A stretch of 64,000 bases of DNA from an uncultured Rhodopila sp. (lineage in GTDB: Bacteria; Pseudomonadota; Alphaproteobacteria; Acetobacterales; Acetobacteraceae), in NCBI GenBank assembly GCA_903932145.1, contig CAIZFE010000109.1, positions 124,001-188,000 on the forward strand, given 5' to 3'. Position numbers and translations under genes: made by a program. The notes under the pieces were generated by a model. It searched no databases and had not been told where the DNA came from. It saw only the letters and a list, made by a program, of their open reading frames with translations. Shown piece after piece: positions 17,881 to 25,308 of this stretch (position 1 is the stretch's first letter; each line of letters opens with the position of its first letter).

Positions 17881-19341
17881 ATGCGTATTCTGGCTGTCGC
17901 GTCCGAGATTTACCCGCTGCTGAAAACCGGCGGCCTCGGCGATGTCGTGGGGGCCCTGCCGCTGGCGTTGCAGCAGATTGGTGGTGCGTCCCCGGCCGTG
18001 GAGGTAACCACCATGGTCCCGGGGTATCCCGCGATTATGGCCGCCCTGACCGACGCCATACCGATACACCAGTTCGACGAACTGTTCGGCGGGCCGGCGA
18101 CGATCCTCCAGGCGAGCGCGGATTCGCTTGACCTGTTGGTGGTCGATGCGCCGCATTTGTATGCGCGGGCCGGCAATCCGTATCTTGGCGCGGATGGACG
18201 GGAGTGGGCCGATAACGGCATGCGCTTCGCCGCCCTCGGAGCCGCGGCGGCGGCGGTTGGCAGGGGCATCGTGCCCGGCCTGACGTTCGACATCGTGCAT
18301 GCCCACGACTGGCAGGCGGCGATGGCCCTGGTATATTTGCATTTCCATAACGGCCCGCGGCCCGCGACGGTTTTGACCATTCACAACCTGGCGTTCCAGG
18401 GCCGCTATCCCGCCGCGCTGTTTCCCCGGCTGGGCCTGCCGGCCTCGGCGTTCGGCCTGAACGGGCTGGAATTCCATGGCGATGTGAACTTCCTGAAGGG
18501 CGGCCTGGCCTATGCCGACAGAATCACCACGGTGTCTCCCGGCTATGCGCGCGAGATCACCGGTGAGGAGAAGGGCATGGGGCTGGACGGCTTGCTGCGT
18601 CACCGCGGCGACGTTCTGTCCGGCATCCTGAACGGCATCGATGACACGGTGTGGAACCCGGCCACGGACCCGCTGCTGCCGGCCCGCTACAGCCGCGGCA
18701 AACTGGCAAAGCGGGCCGAGGACAAACTGGCGCTACAGAAGCGCATGGGGCTGGAGGAAAGCCCGGACGCGCTGTTGATCGGCGTGATCAGCCGACTGAC
18801 CTCGCAGAAGGGTCTGGACATGCTGCTGGATCAGCTCGACGCGATGGTCGGCGACGGCATGCAACTCGCGCTGTTGGGGTCGGGCGAACCGGATCTGGAG
18901 CAGGCCTTCGTCTCCGCCGCCGAGTGGCATCTGGGGTCGGTCGGCTGCATCATCGGCTACGACGAAACGCTGGCGCATCTGATTCAGGCCGGGTCCGACG
19001 CGCTGCTGGTGCCGTCGCGGTTCGAGCCATGCGGCCTGACCCAGCTTTACGCGCTGCGGTATGGGTCGGTGCCGGTGGTGTCGCGGGTGGGCGGGCTGGC
19101 GGATTCCGTGATCGACGCCAATGAGGCCGCGCTGGCCGCCGGGGTCGCCACCGGCATCCAGTTCTGGCCGGCGACGCCAGAGGCGCTACAGGTGGCGCTG
19201 GACCGGTTACAGAATTTGTGGCGCGACAAGCCGGCGTGGGCTCAGGTCCAGCGCAACGGCATGGCCGCGGACGTGTCGTGGCGGCGTCCGGCGAACCAGT
19301 ACGTGTCGCTGTACCGGTCGCTGCTGGCGGCGCAGCCTTGA
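17881..19341 (+). CDS. glgA: glycogen synthase (ADP-glucose)
   Basis: 486 residues, GT5 family. The ADP-glucose loop KTGGLGDVVGALP is near the N terminus, DWQAAMALVY follows, and the C-terminal domain has SRFEPCGLTQLYALRYGSVPVV, with the conserved Glu and the STGG-equivalent VSRVGGLAD. It extends alpha-1,4-glucan chains. It lies in the glgC-glgA-glgX/malQ operon, and its stop overlaps the presumed start of the next gene. Confidence 0.95.
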   Translation: MRILAVASEIYPLLKTGGLGDVVGALPLALQQIGGASPAVEVTTMVPGYPAIMAALTDAIPIHQFDELFGGPATILQASADSLDLLVVDAPHLYARAGNPYLGADGREWADNGMRFAALGAAAAAVGRGIVPGLTFDIVHAHDWQAAMALVYLHFHNGPRPATVLTIHNLAFQGRYPAALFPRLGLPASAFGLNGLEFHGDVNFLKGGLAYADRITTVSPGYAREITGEEKGMGLDGLLRHRGDVLSGILNGIDDTVWNPATDPLLPARYSRGKLAKRAEDKLALQKRMGLEESPDALLIGVISRLTSQKGLDMLLDQLDAMVGDGMQLALLGSGEPDLEQAFVSAAEWHLGSVGCIIGYDETLAHLIQAGSDALLVPSRFEPCGLTQLYALRYGSVPVVSRVGGLADSVIDANEAALAAGVATGIQFWPATPEALQVALDRLQNLWRDKPAWAQVQRNGMAADVSWRRPANQYVSLYRSLLAAQP

Positions 19342-22300
19342 GACTGGCCGGTCCGGGCTCTCCGGATACGCTGGGCGTCACCATCGTTGACGATGGGATC
19401 GACGTCGCGGTGCACGCGCCCGATGCGGATGCCATTGCGATCTGCTTTTTCGACCGGGACGATACTGAGATCGCCCGGTTCCGGTTGCCCGCGCGTACCG
19501 GGCCGGTGTTTCATGGGCATATCGCGGATGTGCCCGCTGGCGCGCGATACGGGCTGCGGGCCTATGGTCCGTGGCAGCCGGCCATCGGTCACCGGTTCAA
19601 TCCGTCGAAGCTGCTCATGGACCCTTGGGCTTTGGTGATCGACCGGCCGTTCCGCCTACACGAATTGCTGTTCGATCGCGATGGCCCTCGCCCAGAGGAC
19701 ACCGCCGCGCTGATGCCGAAAGCTATTGTGGGCGCGCCCTCGGCCGCCGCGTTCGGCAACCGGCCGGGGTTCGACTGGGACCATCAGGTCATTTTCGAAC
19801 TGCACGTCCGGGGGTTCAGCATGACCCGGGCGGAGGTTCCCGAGTCCATCCGGGGAACGTTCGCCGCGCTCGGACATCCCGCCAGTATTGGTCACCTGCT
19901 ACGTCTGGGGGTTACCACCGTAGAGCTGATGCCGAGCGCGGCGTGGGTGGACGAGCGGCATTTGCCGCCGCTGAATTTGTCGAATTACTGGGGCTATAAC
20001 CCGATTGCCTTTCTCGCTCCTGATCCTCGGCTGGCGCCGGGCGGCTGGGCGGAGGTTCGCGCCGCCGTCGATGCGCTGCATGCGGCGGGGATCTGCGTCA
20101 TCATGGACGTGGTGCTGAATCACTCGGGTGAGAGCGACGAATTGGGCCCGACGCTGTCGCTGCGCGGGCTGGACAATGCCGGGTATTACCGGCTGGCCAC
20201 GGATAAGTCGCTGTATGTGAACGATGCCGGATGCGGCAACGTCCTGGCAATGGACCGGCCGGTGGCGCTGCGGCTTGGTATGGACGCGTTGCGGGCCTGG
20301 GCGATCTACGGCGGCATGGATGGATTCCGGTTTGATCTCGCGACCATCCCGGCGCGGCGTGACAGCGGCTTCGATCCGCAGGCGCCGTTTTTGGCGGCTG
20401 TGGAGCAAGACCCGGTGCTGTCCCGCCTCGTGATGATCGCGGAACCCTGGGACATTGGTCCGGGTGGCTACCAGCTTGGCGCGTTCCCCGCCCGGTGGGG
20501 CGAGTGGAACGACCGGTTCCGGGATTCGGTCCGCCGGTTCTGGCGCGGTGACGCGGGCATGCTGGGCGGGTTCACGACGGTTTTCGCCGGGTCGGCGGAT
20601 GTGTTTCCGGCGAGGCCGTTGTCGCGCAGTGTTAACTATGTGACCGCGCACGATGGGTTCTCGCTGGCGGATCTGGTTTCGTATGCAACGAAGCACAACG
20701 ACGCGAATGGGGAGTTCAACCGCGACGGCACGAACGACAATCTGTCTTGGAACAATGGCGCCGAGGGTCCGTCGTCCGATCCAGCGATCCTTGCGGCCAG
20801 GGCACGCAATGCGCGGGCGTTGCTGGCGACGCTGTTGCTGTCACGCGGCACGCCGATGCTGTCGATGGGCGATGAGCTTGGGCGAACTCAGTCCGGCAAT
20901 AACAACGCATATGCTCAGGATAACGCGCGTTCCTGGGTGGATTGGGCCGGCGCCGATCAGTCGCTGATTGATTTCACCGCTGAGGCGATCGCGCTGCGCC
21001 GCTCGCTGGCGCCGCTGTTCGACGGGCGTCCGCTGCGTGGCCAACCGGCAGAGGGGGAGGTGATCCCGGATGTGACCTGGTGCCGTCCGGATGGACAGAC
21101 CATGGCTGGCGAGGACTGGAACCGAGAGACAAACCGGACACTTGTTGCCGTCCTTTATGCGGATGGGGTGCGCGCGGCGCTGGTGTTTCATGCCGATACC
21201 GTCGGGGCGGAGATCGTTTTGCCGGAGCCTCGGCCGGGGTGCCGGTGGGTGCGGGCGCTGGACAGTGCGGGGGTTGGTGACGGGCTGACGGTTGCAGCGC
21301 GGTCGGTGGCGGTGTTCCGAGAGGTCACGAGCGCTGGAGATGCGGTTGGGCGACATCCAACCGAGTCGGATGGACACCGGCTCATTTCGTCATGGCCCGG
21401 CTTGTCCGGGCCACCCTTGGCGGCAGGAGCGGGGATAGGCGGCCCGGACAAGCCGGGCCATGACGAACAGAACGGTCTGACGACCGGTTCGCTTGTTATC
21501 GGGCATCGCCCTGGCACAACCACGACAGGCGTTCCCGACGCCGACCTCGACCATCTGGGCGAACTGGCGGGGATCGATCCGATTTGGTGGGACGTCGAGG
21601 GCGGATTCCACAAGGTTGGCGCGGACACGAAACAGGCGCTGCTGGCGGCGATGCGCTTGCCGGCGGCAACGCGCGGCGAGCTAAATGACAGCCTCGCCCG
21701 CCTCACGCAGCAACCCGCCCTGCCCCCGGCCATGACTGCTCGGTTGACCGAACCGGTTACGATCCGGCTTGGTGAGCCTGCACCTGCCTGGGTCACGCTG
21801 GTTCGCGAGGACGGCAGCCTTGAACGCTTTAACGCCCGAGACGGCCAGGTCAGCCTGCCGCCGCAGCCGCCAGGACGTCACCGGCTGCTGAATGAGGACC
21901 GCGCCGAAAGCGTATGCCACCTGACCGTCGCGCCGGACGCCTGTTACCTGCCGCCCACGCTACAGGCCGGAGAGCGTCGTTTCGGCATCGCCGCCCACCT
22001 GTATGCGCTGAGATCGAAGGGCGACCAGGGAATCGGTGATTTTTCCACGCTGGCGCGGTTTGGCTCCGAGGCCGCGCGGGCGGGGGCGGCGATGGTGGGC
22101 CTCAATCCGCTGCACGCGCTGGCTCCGCAGGATCGAAACCGAGCGAGCCCGTATCATCCATCCGATCGGCGGTTTCTGGATCCGGTTTATATCGACGTTT
22201 TCGACATGCCCGGTGGCGCCTGCGACTCTCCGTTCGGGTTGGTCGATTACCCGGCCGTGTGGGCACACAAACGGGCCGTGTTGCTGGCTGCATTCAAGAC

Positions 22301-23507
22301 GGCTGCCAGCGAGGCTTTTTCCCCCGGACTGCGACGCTTCGCGACGTTCAATACAATTTCGGAAGTGCTCGGCAGCTCGGACTGGATGACCTGGCCGGCC
22401 GGGTTGCGCCATCCGGACAGCCCCGGCGTGGCGGCATTCGCGGCCGAGCACGCCGAAACGATCGCCTTCCACGCCTGGATGCAGGCGCTGGCGGATCGGC
22501 AGCTCGCCGGTGCCGACGAGTCCGCCCGCAGTGACGGATTGGCGCTCGGTTTTTACCGGGATCTGGCGGTTGGTGCGGCGCCGGATGGGGCGGAGGCCTG
22601 GTCGGCTCAGGACACGCTGATGCATGCCGTGTCGGTGGGGGCGCCACCTGATCCGTTCTCGGCTGCGGGTCAGGTCTGGTGTTTGCCGCCGCCGGACCCG
22701 GTGGCGATGCGCCGCGATGGATTCCGAGCGTTCAACGAGTTGCTGGTCGCCAACATGCGGCATGCCGGGGCGCTGCGGATCGATCACGTCATGGGTCTGC
22801 GGCGGTTGTTCGTCGTGCCGGAGGGTGCGGGGGCGATCGACGGGGCCTATGTCAGCTATCCGCTGACGGATCTGCTGGCTCAGGTGGCGCTGGAGAGCCA
22901 GCGGGCGCGCTGCCTGATCGTCGGCGAGGATTTGGGCACCGTCCCGGAAGGCATGTCCGAGCGGTTGGCGGCGTCGGGGATTTTGTCCTACAGCGTGCTG
23001 TGGTTTGAGCGCCGGGACGGTCGTATCCGACCTCCGCCGGAATGGCGCCGGTTGGCCGCGGCGTGCGTGTCCACGCATGACCTGCCGACGTTGACCGGAT
23101 GGTGGGAGGGCGCGGATATCGCGGAGAAACGCGCGTTGGGGCTGCTGGTCGACCCCGAGGCTGAGGGTGATCGTGCGGGCGAAAAGGCCGCGTTGATCGC
23201 GCTGTTGCAGGATGAGGACTTGCTGGAGGACGAGGTCGATCTGACGCAGCCGATGCCGCTGTCGGTTGCGGCCGCGATCCACGCGTTTGTGTCGGCCACG
23301 CCGTCGTTGCTGGCTCTGGTGCAGGCCGATGACCTGACTGGGGAGCGCGTCGCGGTCAATCTGCCGGGCACCGATACGGAGCGACCAAACTGGCGCCGGC
23401 GGTTGGATGTGGATGTGTCCGACGTGTGCCACACGCCGCTCGCCCGGGCGATTTTGGGGGCGATGCGGTCGCGGGGTGTTCCGGATGTGGCGCGGGACGC
23501 CACATAG
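19338..23507 (+). CDS. fused glycogen debranching enzyme GlgX / 4-alpha-glucanotransferase MalQ
   Basis: About 1389 residues if translation starts at the TTG that overlaps the glgA stop (TTGA). No ATG lies nearby and the frame is open further upstream inside glgA, so the start is uncertain. Residues 1 to about 664 are GlgX/TreX-like (GH13): early-set domain, DGFRFDLAT (nucleophile Asp), IAEPWDIG (acid/base Glu) and TAHDGFSL (third Asp). Residues from about 735 are GH77 MalQ: LRIDHVMGLRRLFVVPEG (nucleophile Asp), VGEDLGTVP (Glu) and STHDLPTLTGWW (Asp). All catalytic residues are intact. The linker holds a translated palindromic repeat (21386-21467). GlgX removes branch stubs left by GlgP and MalQ recycles short maltodextrins, so one polypeptide could hand products on. 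Whether it is cut into two proteins is unknown. Confidence 0.9.
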   Translation: MRLAGPGSPDTLGVTIVDDGIDVAVHAPDADAIAICFFDRDDTEIARFRLPARTGPVFHGHIADVPAGARYGLRAYGPWQPAIGHRFNPSKLLMDPWALVIDRPFRLHELLFDRDGPRPEDTAALMPKAIVGAPSAAAFGNRPGFDWDHQVIFELHVRGFSMTRAEVPESIRGTFAALGHPASIGHLLRLGVTTVELMPSAAWVDERHLPPLNLSNYWGYNPIAFLAPDPRLAPGGWAEVRAAVDALHAAGICVIMDVVLNHSGESDELGPTLSLRGLDNAGYYRLATDKSLYVNDAGCGNVLAMDRPVALRLGMDALRAWAIYGGMDGFRFDLATIPARRDSGFDPQAPFLAAVEQDPVLSRLVMIAEPWDIGPGGYQLGAFPARWGEWNDRFRDSVRRFWRGDAGMLGGFTTVFAGSADVFPARPLSRSVNYVTAHDGFSLADLVSYATKHNDANGEFNRDGTNDNLSWNNGAEGPSSDPAILAARARNARALLATLLLSRGTPMLSMGDELGRTQSGNNNAYAQDNARSWVDWAGADQSLIDFTAEAIALRRSLAPLFDGRPLRGQPAEGEVIPDVTWCRPDGQTMAGEDWNRETNRTLVAVLYADGVRAALVFHADTVGAEIVLPEPRPGCRWVRALDSAGVGDGLTVAARSVAVFREVTSAGDAVGRHPTESDGHRLISSWPGLSGPPLAAGAGIGGPDKPGHDEQNGLTTGSLVIGHRPGTTTTGVPDADLDHLGELAGIDPIWWDVEGGFHKVGADTKQALLAAMRLPAATRGELNDSLARLTQQPALPPAMTARLTEPVTIRLGEPAPAWVTLVREDGSLERFNARDGQVSLPPQPPGRHRLLNEDRAESVCHLTVAPDACYLPPTLQAGERRFGIAAHLYALRSKGDQGIGDFSTLARFGSEAARAGAAMVGLNPLHALAPQDRNRASPYHPSDRRFLDPVYIDVFDMPGGACDSPFGLVDYPAVWAHKRAVLLAAFKTAASEAFSPGLRRFATFNTISEVLGSSDWMTWPAGLRHPDSPGVAAFAAEHAETIAFHAWMQALADRQLAGADESARSDGLALGFYRDLAVGAAPDGAEAWSAQDTLMHAVSVGAPPDPFSAAGQVWCLPPPDPVAMRRDGFRAFNELLVANMRHAGALRIDHVMGLRRLFVVPEGAGAIDGAYVSYPLTDLLAQVALESQRARCLIVGEDLGTVPEGMSERLAASGILSYSVLWFERRDGRIRPPPEWRRLAAACVSTHDLPTLTGWWEGADIAEKRALGLLVDPEAEGDRAGEKAALIALLQDEDLLEDEVDLTQPMPLSVAAAIHAFVSATPSLLALVQADDLTGERVAVNLPGTDTERPNWRRRLDVDVSDVCHTPLARAILGAMRSRGVPDVARDAT
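21386..21467. repeat. palindromic repeat inserted in frame in glgX-malQ
   Basis: Perfect 27-bp arms (21386-21412 and 21441-21467) are separated by 28 bases. The core is CATGGCCCGGCTTGTCCGGG. The element is read through in frame and encodes a Gly/Pro-rich stretch containing SWPGLSGPP and PDKPGHDE, between the two enzyme domains. The same palindrome occurs outside genes at 40831-40903, with partial copies elsewhere. Confidence 0.9.
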
Positions 23508-23604
23508 ACCTTTAGCGAAACCGATGCGGAATGCCCTTCCTGCGGCTTTTGAAGAGCGTATCCGCCGATCCGGTAACGCACATCCCCGATTTTGTGGTAC
23601 CAGT

Positions 23605-23975
23605 ATGGATATGGAATTCAAGGGAATGAAGCGATTAGTCAACCGGTCAGAAGAAGCTGCGCTGAAGCAGTTGAATTCTGTCGCCTCCCGTTATGGGCTT
23701 CTGGTTTATGCAAAAATCCGGGTTGCCGACGTTTGCCCAAGGGGAGCGGAATTCCATCCGACCTGTATAAATATGCCCTAATGGCGCACTTCGATTTTTT
23801 GGTAACGAATAAGGAATACACCCCGCAGTTTTCAGTAGAATTCGACGGCCCAAGCGGGTCTTCAATTTTCGTTCTCATTGCTTTTCTCTATCTTATTGAC
23901 CATTCACAAACTGAGTTGGTTATTTCGCACCTTTTCGGCGTGTATCCCGTGTCCAGACGGCCTCTGTCTCAGTGA
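23605..23975 (+). pseudogene. frameshifted DUF2726-like gene remnant
   Basis: The first part (ATG at 23605) reads MKRLVNRSEEAALKQLNSV then YGLLVYAKIRVADV, like the start of a DUF2726 domain. It then ends early in this frame at 23781. The continuation HFDFLVTNKEYTPQFSVEFDG, the IELD/EFDG part of the fold, is in another frame beginning near 23740. A single indel in the CCCAAGGGG run at about 23735-23748 would rejoin them. The 3' end also loses family character after EFDGPS. The stretch is AT-richer than its neighbours, suggesting transfer followed by decay. DUF2726 belongs to the restriction-nuclease-like proteins, but its role is unclear. Confidence 0.5.
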
Positions 23976-24221
23976 CCTCGTCCTGCACCGCCCGGATTTA
24001 GCGCTTCATTCCGCAAGCCTCTCTATCGTCACCGCAACCGCCCCGATTGCCGAACTGCCACTCACCTGTCCGAGGAAACTTGGCGAACCGCGGCTCGATA
24101 TCGAGCATCCTGACCGACTCGGCTGCCTTCTCCCGCCATCGGGTGACGGTTTCTAGGCTGACTTCGGAAACCTGGTGGCTCACTTGGCCGAACGCCCAGC
24201 CATCGGGACGGGCATAGCCAG

Positions 24222-24530
24222 CTAGTCGCTCACCAATCGGTTGAGGCTGACTCCGGCCTCAGCCGCCTCGATGGCCAGAGTCCGATGAAGCTGCTCAGGA
24301 ACGCGCGTGACGAACTTGCCCGAATAGCTGCGATCACTCATCGCCTCCGGCAAAGGTTCGCCAGACCCGGTCATATCATCGACCACGGCAGCCACCAGGG
24401 TTGCAATGCCCTGCATGGCATCGACCCGGGTAGCCGCGAGATGGGAGAGGCTAGGAAATTCGGTGCAAAACCCGACCCACTCGCCATCCTCCCGGGAGCA
24501 CACAACCCGGTATGAGAAGTGGTGCGGCAT
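24222..24530 (-). CDS. HicB-like antitoxin, probably truncated
   Basis: 102 residues. The N-terminal half is the HicB RNase-H-like fold (FSYRVVCSREDGEWVGFCTEFPSLSHLA, then a helix with DAMQGIATLVAAVVDDM). The C-terminal half is a ribbon-helix-helix DNA-binding piece (GKFVTRVPEQLHRTLAIEAAEAGVSLNRLVSD). The frame stops with TAG exactly where relatives continue their last helix; beyond the TAG, LAMPVPMAG follows in frame, as expected for that helix. It may be an old nonsense mutation or a shortened but working protein. No HicA toxin gene is beside it. Downstream on the same strand (about 24183-23998) is an unassigned helical fragment with SLETVTRWREKAAE. Confidence 0.6.
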   Translation of the reverse strand: MPHHFSYRVVCSREDGEWVGFCTEFPSLSHLAATRVDAMQGIATLVAAVVDDMTGSGEPLPEAMSDRSYSGKFVTRVPEQLHRTLAIEAAEAGVSLNRLVSD

Positions 24531-24539
24531 CTCTATTGT

Positions 24540-24767
24540 CTACTCTGCGGGGCGCGTCTCGCGCGCCCGCTGCCCGGCTAACGCGACTGCAACGGCGGCT
24601 GTTGTGCGTGGCGATGCGAAGGCCTGCTCGGTCTTGGAGGGTTTTCCCTGCGCCACCCGGTCCAGACGCCGCGCCGACAGCGTGTCCTGGAGGTTGAGCA
24701 CGAGCCCAAATACCACCATCGCGACACCCACCAGGGCGAAGGGGACGACAGTCACGAGATCCGGCAT
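24540..24767 (-). CDS. small membrane protein of unknown function
   Basis: 75 residues with one clear N-terminal membrane helix (VVPFALVGVAMVVFGLVLNL) and a charged, probably cytoplasmic tail. It overlaps the stop of the gene upstream (TGATG) and ends 9 bp before hicB, so the three minus-strand genes look like one transcript. No family is recognised. Confidence 0.45.
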   Translation of the reverse strand: MPDLVTVVPFALVGVAMVVFGLVLNLQDTLSARRLDRVAQGKPSKTEQAFASPRTTAAVAVALAGQRARETRPAE

Positions 24768-24961
24768 CAGCGGAGCCTCCCGATTGTTCGATTAGCCAGT
24801 AACTTTAACATGACCGCGAGAACAAGGCCAATCACGGCAACTTCGCCAGCGCCGGCAAAATTATGCGACGGGGATACGAAGGTGCTAATCAATCCGCCGG
24901 CCGAACCGGCGCCCGCGAACCAGACGGCCAAGCTATTGAGAAAGTTTGCGTTCATCTTCAC
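24767..24961 (-). CDS. tiny membrane protein of unknown function
   Basis: 64 residues from GTG, or 62 from an ATG two codons later. Two hydrophobic segments are visible (FLNSLAVWFAGAGSAGGLIS and VAVIGLVLAVMLKLLA). The size and two-helix form recall small phage-type membrane proteins, but nothing specific is recognised. It is first in the short run with the 75-residue protein and hicB. Confidence 0.4.
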   Translation of the reverse strand: MKMNANFLNSLAVWFAGAGSAGGLISTFVSPSHNFAGAGEVAVIGLVLAVMLKLLANRTIGRLR

Positions 24962-25308
24962 CAGGCGATTGCCGGCCCGCCGGCCACCGGCTGTTGCCCA
25001 CTCCTCACGCCCGCGAGGTATGCGGCGATTAACCGCGAGGCCTCAGTGTCCGTATCAATTCAGCAGGATCGGTGAGCGGCAGGCCGAACGGCACATCGGT
25101 CGCGGCGGCGGTTGCACGCTTCAAGGGCCATGTCGCGATGGGTAAGTGACGGGTGTTCCTTGTGCGTTCCGTTGTTACGGAGGTGGACCTCCGTAACAAC
25201 GAAACCAACGCTGGGATCGTGAGGTTTGTGTCCGGTCTCAACACTAAGCCGGGCCCTGCCGACCGAGCGATGCTCGTACGCAAACCGCCTGAAAACGCGC
25301 GGACACGA
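24962..25308. other. intergenic region with one striking palindrome
   Basis: No gene is supported here. Short reading frames on both strands lack start signals or family character. The main feature is the perfect inverted repeat at 25170-25201, listed separately. Confidence 0.4.
25170..25201. repeat. perfect 15-bp inverted repeat with 2-bp spacer
   Basis: Arms CGTTGTTACGGAGGT and its exact complement are separated by GG. It could be a regulator operator, a terminator stem (there is no T run after it) or the scar of an excised element. It lies between the degraded patch and the D-aminoacylase gene. Confidence 0.6.

Noticed and set aside
21960-23642. 560-codon open frame on the minus strand opposite malQ
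   Set aside because: Arg/Gln-rich translation without family character, fully antisense to a gene with intact catalytic motifs; typical shadow in GC-rich DNA.
25029-25283. 84-codon minus-strand frame through the 15-bp palindrome
   Set aside because: No ribosome site or family; reads through the inverted repeat.
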